Source: Vibrio sp. S17_S38 (lineage in GTDB: Bacteria; Pseudomonadota; Gammaproteobacteria; Enterobacterales; Vibrionaceae). From it: a DNA stretch of 64,000 bases. Location of the stretch: the NCBI RefSeq assembly GCF_014694375.1, contig NZ_JAAUWW010000005.1, forward strand, positions 1-64,000. Direction: 5' to 3'. A program made the translations under genes and the position numbers. Of this stretch, positions 25,859 to 35,248 are shown in pieces (the stretch's first letter is position 1; each line of letters begins with the position of its first letter). Below the pieces are notes generated by a model. The model was given only the letters and a program-made list of their open reading frames with translations. It searched no databases and was not told where the DNA came from.

Positions 25859-25919
25859 AGTTGGTATTTAAAAATTAAAGTGACTTTCTATTCGTTGGTT
25901 TTGTGAGGGGATTAATATT

Positions 25920-26903
25920 TTGAGTCAAATAAAAAAAGAATGGTTTTTGGTTGCGATGGTGATCGCTATGATCTTGGCCGTGTTGATTCCTGAGTTTGGT
26001 CGTTCTGGCGGGATTTTGCACCTTGATAATGTCACCGAAGTCGGAATTGCTTTAGTTTTCTTTTTACATGGTATCGCGTTATCACCAAAAGCATTAAAAG
26101 ATGGAGTGAATAATTGGAAACTGCACCTTTTTATTCAGGCCGCTACTTTTGTTGTTTATCCATTGTTATGGGTGATATTTGGCCACGGTATGCAATCGAT
26201 CATGCCCGCTGCGCTTGCATTTGGCTTCTGCTTTTTATTTGTTTTACCTAGTACCATTTCATCTTCTGTCGCGATGACTGCGATAGGTAAAGGTAACATG
26301 CCGGGAGCGATATTTAACGCCTCCTTATCGAGCATTCTTGGGGTTTTTATTACCCCATTTCTAATCCAGTTTTTTATGGGGTTGCAAGGCGCTCAATTAA
26401 ACATGATGGATTCGATCCTTTCGATATCGAAACTTCTTTTACTTCCTATGATATTAGGGCAAGTATTGCGCCCTTTATTATTTTCTTGGATTGAAAAGCA
26501 TAAAAATGTGACGGGTAAGTTGGATAAATACGTCATATTACTGATTGTCTATAATGCCTTTAGTGACTCCGTATCAGAGGGGATTTGGCATAACTTCTCT
26601 ATTGATTATCTGATTATGTCTTTAGCTATTTGTATGGTAGTTCTATTTTTTATTATTCAATTGATGCGCTGGAGTGCCAAAATATTGGGCTTTAATCATG
26701 CCGATGAAGTAGCTGCAGTATTTTGTGGTAGTAAAAAAACGTTAGCTGCCGGGATCCCTATGGCAAAAGTTATTTTTGGTGCGGATCCACGATTGGGAAT
26801 GATACTTCTGCCTATTATGATTTATCATCCATTACAAATTTTTTATTGTGCAATTTTAGCGAACCGTTATCAAAAACACGCATTAGAACTCGAATCAAAA
26901 TAG
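25920..26903 (+). CDS. Bile acid:sodium symporter-like carrier (YfeH type)
   Basis: Integral membrane carrier of 327 residues with about ten helices, in the SBF-like superfamily. ITVLAFGFCFLFVLPSTISSSVAMT-like and CGSKKTLAAGIPMAKVIF segments are the conserved crossing motifs, the latter holding the Ser/Lys seen in YfeH proteins. The natural substrate is unknown and need not be bile acids. The start is TTG 25920 with GAGGGG 9 bases upstream. It is followed after 10 bp by the MscS-type gene, so the two are probably one transcript. Confidence 0.83.
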   Translation: MSQIKKEWFLVAMVIAMILAVLIPEFGRSGGILHLDNVTEVGIALVFFLHGIALSPKALKDGVNNWKLHLFIQAATFVVYPLLWVIFGHGMQSIMPAALAFGFCFLFVLPSTISSSVAMTAIGKGNMPGAIFNASLSSILGVFITPFLIQFFMGLQGAQLNMMDSILSISKLLLLPMILGQVLRPLLFSWIEKHKNVTGKLDKYVILLIVYNAFSDSVSEGIWHNFSIDYLIMSLAICMVVLFFIIQLMRWSAKILGFNHADEVAAVFCGSKKTLAAGIPMAKVIFGADPRLGMILLPIMIYHPLQIFYCAILANRYQKHALELESK

Positions 26904-26913
26904 GGCGATCAAT

Positions 26914-27564
26914 ATGAACGTAAATTTGAATCAAGAATGGTTAGTACTTATTAAAGAATACTCGCAATGGATCATCACGGTTGTCATCTTGATGGTTTAC
27001 CCTGTATTGCGCCGAATTCCAGCTAAGATATTTTTAGGCAGTATGAAAGCGGGGATTAATACTCATCGTAAACAACGTGCGAGGTTATTAATTAATTCAA
27101 TTACCTCCATCATAATTATTACGATTTTATTATTATCATGGGGTTTTGATTTTCATGGCTTGCTGGTGGTTGGCTCATCCATGTTTGCTTTACTTGGCGT
27201 CGCCTTATTTGCAGGTTGGTCGTTGCTGAGTAATTTAACCAGTTTCCTTATTCTGTTCGGTCAAAATGATTGTCGAGTTGGGCGTTGGGTTCGAGTAGTT
27301 GATGGTGCAAATTACATTGAAGGTGAAATCACCGAGATGGCATTTATGAGTGTGCAATTAAGAAATATAGATGGGAATACAATACTGTACCCAAACAATT
27401 TATTTTTAACTCGCCCTGTCATTGTTTTAAAAAAAGTGCCACAACCGGATTCTGCTGCAGATAGCACAAAAACCGACAGCACAAAAACCGACAGCACTAA
27501 AGTGGATGTTATGAAGGTGGACAACAAACAAGTTGAGAATAAAAATGAATCAAAATTGAGTTGA
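26914..27564 (+). CDS. Small MscS-family mechanosensitive channel
   Basis: A 216-residue MscS-like protein. There are hydrophobic helices at about 15-32, 60-80 and 85-115, the last being the pore-lining TM3 (VGSSMFALLGVALFAGWSLLSN). The beta domain (RVGRWVRVVDG...GEITEMAFMSVQLRNIDGNTILYPNN) follows. The usual C-terminal alpha/beta portal is replaced by a short hydrophilic tail with three TDSTK units, encoded by near-identical 15-bp repeats around 27468-27503. It probably releases solutes on hypo-osmotic shock, though a regulatory role beside the carrier is possible. Confidence 0.82.
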   Translation: MNVNLNQEWLVLIKEYSQWIITVVILMVYPVLRRIPAKIFLGSMKAGINTHRKQRARLLINSITSIIIITILLLSWGFDFHGLLVVGSSMFALLGVALFAGWSLLSNLTSFLILFGQNDCRVGRWVRVVDGANYIEGEITEMAFMSVQLRNIDGNTILYPNNLFLTRPVIVLKKVPQPDSAADSTKTDSTKTDSTKVDVMKVDNKQVENKNESKLS

Positions 27565-27574
27565 ACCCTATTTT

Positions 27575-27590
27575 TGTGATTTAAGTCATG
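27575..27590 (+). promoter_or_regulatory. CRP-like site upstream of satP
   Basis: TGTGA-TTTAAG-TCATG matches the CRP consensus TGTGA-N6-TCACA in 8 of 10 defined positions. It lies 81 bp before satP, a workable position for activation. Acetate uptake genes are commonly under cAMP-CRP. Confidence 0.5.
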
Positions 27591-27670
27591 AAAATAATGT
27601 ACAAATGAATGTCTATCGACAATAATACGCCGCTTTTCTTATCCAGTTCATATTTTAACCAGGTAATATT

Positions 27671-28285
27671 ATGTCGACGCCAAACTCTACAACTCCAGCA
27701 AATCCAGCACCATTAGGCCTAATGGCTTTTGGTATGACTACTATTTTATTAAATCTACACAACGTAGGTTTATTCCCATTAAGCACAGTTATTCTTGCTA
27801 TGGGTATTTTTTACGGCGGTATTGCACAAGTTATCGCTGGTATTATGGAATACAAGAACGGTAATACTTTCGGTACCACAGCATTTACTTCTTATGGTAT
27901 GTTTTGGTTATCGCTTGTTGGCTTGATTTTAATGCCAAGCATGGGATTAGGTGAGGCAACATCTGCGCACTTCCTTGCTTCTTATTTAACTATCTGGGGT
28001 ATTTTTACTGGCTTTATGTTTATTGCTACTTTAGCTCGCTACCCTGTGGCAAAACAAACTGTATTTGGTAGCTTAACCGTATTGTTCTTCTTGCTTGCTG
28101 CTGGTGACTTTACTGGCAATACAACGATTGGTCATATCGCTGGTATTGTTGGTTTATTCTGTGGTTCAAGTGCTGTTTACCTTGCTATGGCGACTGTGAT
28201 TAATCATGAATTTGGTCGCACAGTATTGCCTATTGGCGAGAAGAAAGTAAAAGCAACCGTTGATTTGATTAAAGCGGCTGCATAA
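27671..28285 (+). CDS. satP: Acetate/succinate permease SatP (YaaH/GPR1/FUN34 family)
   Basis: Proton-coupled importer of acetate and succinate, 204 residues with six transmembrane helices. NPAPLGLMAFGMTTILLNLHN (residues 11-31) is the family signature, and GGIAQVIAGIMEYKNGNTFGTTAFTSYG closely follows E. coli SatP. AGGTAAT stands just before the ATG. It is followed by a strong terminator and preceded by a CRP-like site, so it is probably a single-gene unit. Confidence 0.93.
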   Translation: MSTPNSTTPANPAPLGLMAFGMTTILLNLHNVGLFPLSTVILAMGIFYGGIAQVIAGIMEYKNGNTFGTTAFTSYGMFWLSLVGLILMPSMGLGEATSAHFLASYLTIWGIFTGFMFIATLARYPVAKQTVFGSLTVLFFLLAAGDFTGNTTIGHIAGIVGLFCGSSAVYLAMATVINHEFGRTVLPIGEKKVKATVDLIKAAA

Positions 28286-28343
28286 TAATTATTTCCCAAT
28301 TAATATTTTATAAAACATAATCTATTGATCGGCGACTAAAGTT

Positions 28344-28380
28344 AAAGCCTCAGTTCATTCATTTGGATTGAGGCTTTTTT
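28344..28380 (+). terminator. satP terminator
   Basis: Stem AAAGCCTCA/TGAGGCTTT with a 16-base loop, then six Ts, about 60 bases after the satP stop. Confidence 0.85.
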
Positions 28381-28490
28381 ACTGCCTATGGTTTGTATCT
28401 CGATGGATAGTGAGCGTTAGAATGGATTTTACTTTTGCTCTGTAATACTATGTAGCAGCACCACTTTGTTGGTGTTAACAATTTTATTAA

Positions 28491-28672
28491 TTATTCTCAG
28501 GGCGGGGCGCAATTCCCCACCGGCGGTATATAAAGCAATATGATCTTAAAATCATTGAGATCGTAGTTATAGTGACTTTATGAGCCCGCGAGCGCTTGAT
28601 TTTAGGATCAAGGTCAGCAGATCTGGTGAGAAACCGGAGCCGACAGTGATAGTCTGGATGGGAGAGGATAAA
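28491..28672 (+). promoter_or_regulatory. FMN riboswitch (RFN element)
   Basis: The conserved RFN blocks are present in order: TCAGGGCGGGGCGCAATTCC, CCACCGGCGGTA, AGCCCGCGAGCGC, GGTCAGCAGATCTGGTGAG, CCGGAGCCGACAGT and a closing GGATGGGAGAGGAT. The variable arm (about 28530-28580) is longer than in many copies. It lies 120 bp before ribB and should switch it off when FMN is abundant. Confidence 0.97.
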
Positions 28673-28763
28673 TAACACTTGGTATTATTACTGAGTGTGT
28701 TTGACGTTTAACGATCGTTATATTATTGATATAGCGGCGTTTAACCCCTTCTGAAAAATTGCC

Positions 28764-28801
28764 CTGATTCTGGTACCTACAGGAGCTTTACCATGAATCA
28801 G
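28764..28801 (+). promoter_or_regulatory. Ribosome-site sequestering hairpin of ribB
   Basis: CTGATTC-TGGTA (28764-28775) can pair with TACCA-TGAATCAG (28789-28801). The AUG (28793-28795) would lie in the stem and AGGAG in the loop, so the hairpin would block initiation. It is the expected off-state expression platform of the FMN riboswitch. Confidence 0.65.
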
Positions 28802-29455
28802 AACCAACCATCTTTACTTGCCGAATACGGTAACCCAATTGAACGTGTCGAAGCTGCGCTTATTGCCTTACAGCAAGGTAAAGGCGTACTTGTGCTTGAT
28901 GATGAAGATCGCGAAAATGAAGGCGATATGATTTATTCAGCAGAAACATTAACCGATACACAAATGGCGTTAATGATCCGCGAAGGTAGTGGGATCGTGT
29001 GCTTATGTTTGTCCGATGAGCAAGCGGAGCAATTAGAATTGCCACCAATGGTGATTAATAACAACAGCCAAAATCAAACTGCATTTACCGTATCTATTGA
29101 AGCAAAACAAGGTGTGACTACGGGCGTATCAGCAGCAGATCGCGTGACGACAATCAAAACCGCTATTTTTGCAGATGCAAAACCAAGTGATCTTGCTCGC
29201 CCTGGACATGTATTCCCATTACGTGCGCGTAAAGGCGGTGTGTTAAGTCGTCGTGGTCATACAGAAGGCACAACAGACTTAATGCAATTGGCCGGTTTGA
29301 ACCCTGCAGGTGTGTTATGTGAAGTAACTAATCCTGATGGCACAATGGCGCGAGCGCCAGAGATCGTAGCTTTTGGTAAATTGCATAATATGCCAGTACT
29401 AACCATTGATGACATTGTTTTATATCGCGAAGCTTTGATAAAAAAACAAGCGTAA
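28793..29455 (+). CDS. ribB: 3,4-dihydroxy-2-butanone 4-phosphate synthase
   Basis: Converts ribulose 5-phosphate to 3,4-dihydroxy-2-butanone 4-phosphate and formate, a precursor branch of riboflavin. The 220 residues have the metal/substrate motif [16 protein letters not shown] near 38-53 and the [17 protein letters not shown] segment near 153-169. It lacks a GTP cyclohydrolase II half, so it is the stand-alone RibB. Outside the main rib operon, FMN-riboswitch control of such a copy is common in gamma-proteobacteria. Confidence 0.97.
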   Translation: MNQNQPSLLAEYGNPIERVEAALIALQQGKGVLVLDDEDRENEGDMIYSAETLTDTQMALMIREGSGIVCLCLSDEQAEQLELPPMVINNNSQNQTAFTVSIEAKQGVTTGVSAADRVTTIKTAIFADAKPSDLARPGHVFPLRARKGGVLSRRGHTEGTTDLMQLAGLNPAGVLCEVTNPDGTMARAPEIVAFGKLHNMPVLTIDDIVLYREALIKKQA

Positions 29456-29476
29456 AAATACAATTATAAGACTGTA

Positions 29477-29532
29477 AAAGCTACTTTGTCCGTTTAAGTT
29501 CATTTCTTAAACTGTGACAAAGTGGCTTTTTT
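29477..29532. terminator. Terminator after ribB
   Basis: A long near-perfect hairpin (AAGCTACTTTGTC...GACAAAGTGGCTT, with an inner GTTTAAG/CTTAAAC stem) followed by six Ts on the plus strand. Confidence 0.88.
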
Positions 29533-29561
29533 CTTTATCTGACTTAATTTTTATTTAAGTA

Positions 29562-30080
29562 TTATTTTTCAGGTGGGAAGTCGTTTAAAATCTCGTCGAC
29601 CGTTTCTTTTGTGATTTGTGCTTTTTCTTCCCCACCATCTGTGAATTCAAAATTACGATTACCACTCCAGATCACTTTATTGTTCTCTGCATTGTGAATA
29701 TCGATTTGAATATTCTCTAGCTTCTTGTTGTCACCAATCGGCATACTAATCCCTGTTCCGATACCAATCGCGCCTAAACCTCCACCAAGACCTAATCCTA
29801 TAGAGGGTTTGCGTTTGTTATTCTGCATTTTTCCACTGGTAAATGTCACAATAAAATCTGCAGGATCTGATTGTTGATAGTCACGAGCGGTGAGATTATC
29901 AATAATTGCCTTTTGAATTCGTTCAGTTGTGAGAGTGTCAGAGGTTTGCTTTGGAGCCTGAAGGCTAAATGAATGAAGTTGGTCGAAAGAATAATTAAGA
30001 TCGTAATCTGGCTTCGGTTGACTGCTACATCCAGATAAAAGTAGAGCGGTACAAGCAAGAGCAGAGAGTAATTTCATCAT
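29562..30080 (-). CDS. DUF4136-family lipoprotein
   Basis: Predicted lipoprotein of 172 residues: signal peptide with lipobox LLLSGCSS (Cys at 18), then a domain like DUF4136 with DYDLNYSFDQLHSFSL, TTERIQKAIIDNLTARDYQQ and a Gly-rich strand pair (GLGLGGGLGAIGIGTGISMPIG) that may sit against the membrane. Function is unknown. It stands alone between ribB and the tRNA gene. The start could be one codon later (MKLLSALA) because the ORF begins with two Met codons. Confidence 0.78.
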   Translation of the reverse strand: MMKLLSALACTALLLSGCSSQPKPDYDLNYSFDQLHSFSLQAPKQTSDTLTTERIQKAIIDNLTARDYQQSDPADFIVTFTSGKMQNNKRKPSIGLGLGGGLGAIGIGTGISMPIGDNKKLENIQIDIHNAENNKVIWSGNRNFEFTDGGEEKAQITKETVDEILNDFPPEK

Positions 30081-30217
30081 ATTTCCTCTATGGCGAATGG
30101 CTTTCTAAAAGTGAAGGTGCCTTCATGTTCAATTTTAGCTTATAAGTGAATCATGTTAGATGAAATTTTAACGGTTGGTTGTCATATTGCGGTGAGCATA
30201 CTGTATCAATAGATAGT

Positions 30218-30253
30218 AAAAAGGCGTAGCAAGGATTAACCTGCTACGCCTTT
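30218..30253 (-). terminator. Terminator of the tRNA-Ile gene
   Basis: AAAGGCGTAGCA and its exact complement TGCTACGCCTTT (30220-30231 / 30242-30253) form a hairpin; on the minus strand TTTTT follows. Confidence 0.85.
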
Positions 30254-30260
30254 CTATATA

Positions 30261-30337
30261 TGGTGGCCCCTCCCAGACTTGAACTGGGGACCTAACGATT
30301 ATGAGTCGCGCGCTCTAACCAACTGAGCTAAGGGGCC
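30261..30337 (-). tRNA. tRNA-Ile with CAU anticodon (lysidine-modified type)
   Basis: Read on the minus strand the 77-base gene starts GGCCCCTTAGCTCAG and ends AGGGGCC-A-CCA, with the CCA encoded. The anticodon loop contains CAT. The acceptor and D-stem sequences match the gamma-proteobacterial tRNA-Ile2 that is modified to lysidine by TilS and reads AUA, rather than the initiator or elongator Met tRNAs. Confidence 0.93.
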
Positions 30338-30350
30338 AAATTGAGGGACG

Positions 30351-30379
30351 ATTATAGGGGAATGAAGCAAGGGTGTCTA
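30351..30379 (-). promoter_or_regulatory. Promoter of tRNA-Ile
   Basis: TAGACA (30374-30379) and a perfect TATAAT (30351-30356) are 17 bp apart on the minus strand and lie 13 bp upstream of the mature 5' end. The GC-rich discriminator CGTCCC is like stringently controlled stable-RNA promoters. Confidence 0.75.
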
Positions 30380-30443
30380 GAGGCTACATAGACCAATTCT
30401 GTTTAGTTTCTGCCCACTTAAACCAATATTTTATGCTAGATAC

Positions 30444-30470
30444 AAAAAAGGTGAGCAATGCCCACCTTTT
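30444..30470 (-). terminator. rpoD operon terminator
   Basis: AAAGGTG...CACCTTTT hairpin followed by TTTTTTG on the minus strand, 33 bp after the rpoD stop. Confidence 0.8.
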
Positions 30471-30502
30471 CGGTTTTATTTTCTAGCTTGAAACTAGATT
30501 TT

Positions 30503-32347
30503 TTATTCGTCGAGGAAGCTGCGCAATGTTTCTGAACGGCTTGGATGACGAAGTTTACGTAAAGCTTTTGCTTCAATCTGACGGATACGTTCGCGTGTTA
30601 CATCAAATTGCTTACCAACTTCTTCTAAAGTGTGGTCAGTGTTCATATCGATACCGAAACGCATACGAAGTACTTTTGCTTCGCGAGGCGTTAGGCCAGC
30701 AAGAACATCTTTAGTGGCGAACTTCAGGCTGGTCGCCGTGGCTGAATCTAAAGGCAATTCAAGTGTGGTATCTTCAATAAAGTCACCTAAGTGAGAATCT
30801 TCATCATCACCAATTGGCGTTTCCATTGAGATCGGCTCTTTGGCAATCTTTAACACTTTACGGATCTTATCTTCAGGCATTTGCATGCGTTCAGCCAGTT
30901 CTTCTGGAAGAGGCTCACGGCCCATTTCTTGAAGCATCTGACGAGAGATACGATTCAATTTGTTAATGGTTTCGATCATGTGCACTGGGATACGAATCGT
31001 ACGTGCTTGGTCTGCAATTGAGCGTGTGATAGCTTGACGAATCCACCAAGTCGCATAAGTTGAGAACTTATAACCACGACGATATTCGAATTTATCTACC
31101 GCTTTCATGAGGCCAATATTACCTTCTTGGATGAGATCCAAGAACTGTAGGCCACGGTTGGTGTATTTCTTCGCGATAGAAATAACTAGGCGTAAGTTAG
31201 CTTCAACCATTTCTTTCTTAGCACGACGAGCTTTGGCTTCACCAATAGACATGCGACGACTAATATCTTTAATGTTTTGGACATTAAGCGATGTTTCTTC
31301 TTCAATGGTTTTTAGCTTGTAGATACAACGGCGAAGATCTTCTTCGCTTTGTTTGATCTTTTCTGCGTATGGTTTACCTGAAGCAAGAATGTCATCGAGC
31401 CATGTGTCAGAAGATTCGCTGCCAGTAAAGGCATTAACGAAAGCTTTCTTTGGCATTTTTCCGTATTCAACAACGGTACGAATAATCAATCGCTCTTGAG
31501 TGCGAACGCGATCCATCGAGTTTTTCAAACCATTAACGAGGTAATCAAACTGTTTTGGGATCAAACGGAATTGACGAAATACGTCTAAGAACTCTTGTTT
31601 GCTGCTCGCGATTTTTTTACTTTCACGACCATGTTCATTGATTGATAGCTGTAGATTTTGATAAGTATTTCGTAGCGCAGTAAAACGCTCTAAAGCAAGC
31701 TCAGGATCGATGCCTGTGTCTTCCTCTTCTTCGTCCTCGCCTGAATCGTCGTCCTCATCATCGTCATCATCACTGTCATTATCACTAACGGTTAGTTCTG
31801 AACCAATGTGGGTTGCTGTTGGTGCAGCATTACCATCATCATCAGGATCAACAAAACCGGAAATAATATCCGTTAAGCGAAGCTCTTCAGCTTGAACTTT
31901 ATCAAATTGTTCAAGAATATAAGAAATGGTGCCTGGGTATTCTGCAACCGAACACTGCACTTGATTGATGCCATCTTCAATGCGTTTAGCAATGTCAATT
32001 TCACCTTCACGAGTTAATAGTTCAACCGTGCCCATTTCGCGCATATACATACGCACAGGGTCAGTTGTTCGGCCAATCTCACTTTCAACACTTGAAAGTG
32101 CGGCTGCTGCAGCTTCGGCAGCATCTTCATCTGCTACGGCTTCATTCAACATTAGATCGTCCGCATCTGGTGCGGTTTCAACGACTTGGATACCCATGTC
32201 GTTAATCATTTGAATGATGTCTTCTACCTGCTCTGAATCTACAATTTCTTCAGGTAGGTGGTCATTTACTTCGGCGTAGGTCAGATAGCCCTGTTCCTTA
32301 CCTTTTGCGACAAGTAACTTTAGCTGTGACTGCGGATTTTGATCCAT
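30503..32347 (-). CDS. rpoD: Primary sigma factor sigma-70
   Basis: Housekeeping sigma factor, 614 residues. Region 1.1 (1-80) is followed by 1.2 ([16 protein letters not shown]), the non-conserved insert, 2.1-2.4 ([52 protein letters not shown] core), region 3 and 4.2 ([30 protein letters not shown]). The insert contains a run of about 20 Asp/Glu/Ser residues near 190-215, longer than I expect in E. coli. It is the last gene of the rpsU-yqeY-dnaG-rpoD operon. Confidence 0.98.
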   Translation of the reverse strand: MDQNPQSQLKLLVAKGKEQGYLTYAEVNDHLPEEIVDSEQVEDIIQMINDMGIQVVETAPDADDLMLNEAVADEDAAEAAAAALSSVESEIGRTTDPVRMYMREMGTVELLTREGEIDIAKRIEDGINQVQCSVAEYPGTISYILEQFDKVQAEELRLTDIISGFVDPDDDGNAAPTATHIGSELTVSDNDSDDDDDEDDDSGEDEEEEDTGIDPELALERFTALRNTYQNLQLSINEHGRESKKIASSKQEFLDVFRQFRLIPKQFDYLVNGLKNSMDRVRTQERLIIRTVVEYGKMPKKAFVNAFTGSESSDTWLDDILASGKPYAEKIKQSEEDLRRCIYKLKTIEEETSLNVQNIKDISRRMSIGEAKARRAKKEMVEANLRLVISIAKKYTNRGLQFLDLIQEGNIGLMKAVDKFEYRRGYKFSTYATWWIRQAITRSIADQARTIRIPVHMIETINKLNRISRQMLQEMGREPLPEELAERMQMPEDKIRKVLKIAKEPISMETPIGDDEDSHLGDFIEDTTLELPLDSATATSLKFATKDVLAGLTPREAKVLRMRFGIDMNTDHTLEEVGKQFDVTRERIRQIEAKALRKLRHPSRSETLRSFLDE

Positions 32348-32464
32348 CGACGATATCCAACTTGAGGTCTGAGTGAAGAGTATTAGTATGCGAAATGCAA
32401 ACCGCCAATTATAACAAATTTAATTATTGCTGACCAGTTGGGTATTAGCCGTTGGTCGTAGCAT

Positions 32465-34228
32465 CTATTTAGGACGCTGAAGAGTTAAATCATTCAGTTC
32501 CTTTTTCTCCTCGACTGATAAGCCGGAGCTTCTTTGCTTTGCTTGCAATACTTCAATTTGTTTATTAATACACTGAGTAAATATGTTATCCAATGTATCT
32601 AAAAAAACATCTTGTTCATTATCATCATTGAGGGGAATATCCCAACTTAATAGTCTTGATAATAATGATTCTATTTTTGTTTCTCGCCAGTTTTCCATCA
32701 ACTGACCGGACTTGATATGGGGATTTTCTCGACAAATATCAAGTACGTTTAATAATAAACTTAATCCCGGTAAGTCTATATGACTAATACTGGTTAAATC
32801 TGGTACTAATTTAGCATAGCTGGGTTTTTGCAAAAGCAGAGCAATAACCACCCGCATTGGCGTTATTTGAATTTTTTCATGTGGCTGAGGTGTATTGTGT
32901 TGTTGTGTATTCTTAGAGATCAACTGTTGGAGTTGTCTTTCATCGAGTAAACCAAGCTTCTTACCGAGCAAGTCTCTCAAGTATAGTCGCAATGTACCAC
33001 CTGGGACTTTTTCTATCAGAGGAACAACCAAAGCTGTGAGTTTAGTCTTACCTTCATTACTGCTGGTATCCACTTGTTGCATCAAGGTGCCAAATAAAAA
33101 TTCAGACAATGAAGTTGCATGAAAAATTTGTTGTTCAAATGCATCTTTACCATGCTGACGAATATATGTATCAGGATCTTCGCCATCGGGCAAAAACATA
33201 AATTTCAGTTGTCGCCCATCATTTAAATAAGGTAAGGCGTTTTCCATGGCTCGCCAAGCTGCTTCTCGTCCAGCGCGGTCTCCATCATAGCAACATACTA
33301 CGGTGCCGGTTTGACGATACAATAGTTGCATATGGTCGCCAGTGGTAGAAGTCCCAAGAGCAGCTACTGCATAATCGACACCATATTGAGCCAATGCAAC
33401 CACATCCATGTAGCCTTCAACTACTAGAATTTGAGCTGGATCTTTATGGCTTTGCAACACGTCATACAAACCGTAAAGTTCTTTGCCTTTATGGAATACC
33501 GGGGTTTCTGGTGAATTGAGATATTTAGGTTTTTCATCACCTAGCACTCGGCCACCAAAACCGATGACTCGGCCACGACGATCCCGAATAGGGAACATAA
33601 CTCGACCACGAAAACGATCGTAGCGGTTGCCTTTCTCGTTTTCAACCAGCATGCCACCTTCAACTAGCATGTCTTGAATATGATTTTGTTGGCCAAAGTT
33701 TTTACGTACGCTATCCCATTCGTCAGGGACATAACCTATGCCAAATTTTTGTACGATTTCGCCTGATAGGCCACGATTTTTTAAATACTCAATCGCAGGT
33801 TTATTGGCTCCCAATTTAAGCTGGGATCGATAGTATTGGCTAATACTGCCTAATAGATCGTACAGATTACGTTTTTGTTCAGCGTTGACTTTTGGGGTGT
33901 CAGTTTGAAATTCTTGGCCAGTTGCGGTTTCGCGTGGCACTTCTAAACTGAGTTTACTGGCAAGCTCTTCAATGGCTTCTACAAACTCAAGACGCTCATA
34001 CTCCATTAAAAAACTGATCGCATTACCGCTAACACCACAACCGAAGCAATGATAAAATTGTTTGTCTTGGCTAACGTTAAAAGATGGAGATTTTTCGTTA
34101 TGGAAAGGGCAGCAGGCGGTGTAGTTCTTCCCTTGCTTTTTGAGTTTTACACGCGGATCGATAACATCGATAATATCGGTGCGAGATATAACATCATCAA
34201 TAAAGCTTCGTGGAATTCTTCCAGCCAT
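32465..34228 (-). CDS. dnaG: DNA primase
   Basis: Makes RNA primers for replication at the fork. The protein is 587 residues from ATG 34228 (MAGRIPRSFIDD, the conserved start); the longer frame to 34291 adds 21 non-conserved residues that overlap a hairpin. The CHC2 zinc ribbon has Cys40, His43, Cys61 and Cys64. The TOPRIM core has LVVEGYMDVVAL and YDGDRAG, and a C-terminal helicase-binding domain fills about 430-587. It is translated between yqeY and rpoD. Confidence 0.97.
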   Translation of the reverse strand: MAGRIPRSFIDDVISRTDIIDVIDPRVKLKKQGKNYTACCPFHNEKSPSFNVSQDKQFYHCFGCGVSGNAISFLMEYERLEFVEAIEELASKLSLEVPRETATGQEFQTDTPKVNAEQKRNLYDLLGSISQYYRSQLKLGANKPAIEYLKNRGLSGEIVQKFGIGYVPDEWDSVRKNFGQQNHIQDMLVEGGMLVENEKGNRYDRFRGRVMFPIRDRRGRVIGFGGRVLGDEKPKYLNSPETPVFHKGKELYGLYDVLQSHKDPAQILVVEGYMDVVALAQYGVDYAVAALGTSTTGDHMQLLYRQTGTVVCCYDGDRAGREAAWRAMENALPYLNDGRQLKFMFLPDGEDPDTYIRQHGKDAFEQQIFHATSLSEFLFGTLMQQVDTSSNEGKTKLTALVVPLIEKVPGGTLRLYLRDLLGKKLGLLDERQLQQLISKNTQQHNTPQPHEKIQITPMRVVIALLLQKPSYAKLVPDLTSISHIDLPGLSLLLNVLDICRENPHIKSGQLMENWRETKIESLLSRLLSWDIPLNDDNEQDVFLDTLDNIFTQCINKQIEVLQAKQRSSGLSVEEKKELNDLTLQRPK

Positions 34229-34258
34229 AGAGAAGTTTGAATCCTTAGAATACAAACA

Positions 34259-34288
34259 AGCCGTGCGATTCTTGAAGAATGCACGGCT
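34259..34288 (-). terminator. Hairpin between yqeY and dnaG (possible attenuator)
   Basis: AGCCGTGC and GCACGGCT (34259-34266 / 34281-34288) enclose ATTCTT-G-AAGAAT, which also pairs, giving a long stem with one bulge. The minus-strand tail is TTGTTTGT, weak in Ts. E. coli has a partial terminator between rpsU and dnaG, so a similar dose-setting attenuator is likely. Confidence 0.65.
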
Positions 34289-34330
34289 CATTAAAACTTA
34301 AGCTTGGGAAATAAAGTGGCTTAAATTTAA

Positions 34331-34774
34331 TTAAGCTAATTTAGAACGAACTAAACCACTGACTTTACCCATATCTGCACGACCTTGAAGTTGAGGTTTT
34401 AGAACCCCCATTACGTTACCCATGTCTTGCATGCCCGCAGCACCAGATTCAATAATAGCACTATCAATAAGTGCGATGACTTCTTCTTCACTTAGCGGTT
34501 GAGGCATAAATTCCTCAAGTACGATAATTTCTGCTTTTTCAGCATCAGCAAGATCTTGACGATTTGCTGCTTCATATTGCGTAACAGAATCACGACGTTG
34601 TTTAACCATCTTAGTCATTACTGCAATAATGTCTTCATCGGTAAGCGTAATTCGCTCATCGACTTCACGTTGCTTAATGGCTGATAGAGCTAAACGAATA
34701 GTGCCAAGGCGTAATTTATCCTTGGCTTTCATCGCTAATTTTTGCTCTTCTTTGAGTTGTTCAATCAGAGCCAT
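34331..34774 (-). CDS. yqeY: GatB/YqeY-domain protein
   Basis: A 147-residue helical protein related to the tail domain of GatB amidotransferase (IEQLKEEQKLAMKAKDKLRLGTIRLALSAIK; GAAGMQDMGNVMGVLKPQLQGRADM). It may bind tRNA, but no activity is established. Its insertion between rpsU and dnaG is typical of Vibrionaceae and many gamma-proteobacteria outside enterics. It lies 27 bp after rpsU. Confidence 0.93.
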   Translation of the reverse strand: MALIEQLKEEQKLAMKAKDKLRLGTIRLALSAIKQREVDERITLTDEDIIAVMTKMVKQRRDSVTQYEAANRQDLADAEKAEIIVLEEFMPQPLSEEEVIALIDSAIIESGAAGMQDMGNVMGVLKPQLQGRADMGKVSGLVRSKLA

Positions 34775-34801
34775 AACTCAGTCCTTAATTGGAGTAAGTT
34801 A

Positions 34802-35029
<228 letters not shown>

Positions 35030-35116
35030 TCAGGGGTTATTCATTAATGCTGATTTTTTAAATCGACCCTAAAAACTAGAATGGATATTAATCAGCTAGA
35101 TCAAAAATGGTGCGGA

Positions 35117-35146
35117 ATTTTAATCCGATCAAGACCTATTTGTAAA
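35117..35146 (-). promoter_or_regulatory. Possible rpsU-operon promoter
   Basis: TTTACA (35141-35146) and TAAAAT (35117-35122) on the minus strand are 18 bp apart, about 100 bp before rpsU. Both boxes are one or two bases from consensus. Confidence 0.45.
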
Positions 35147-35248
35147 GCATTATCAAGGTAAGATCTGGTTAATTTTTTTCCGAGGCGGTAAGATTACCCA
35201 TAATTTAAGAAAAATCAACTAGTCGACATCATTGGTCGTGAGAAATTT

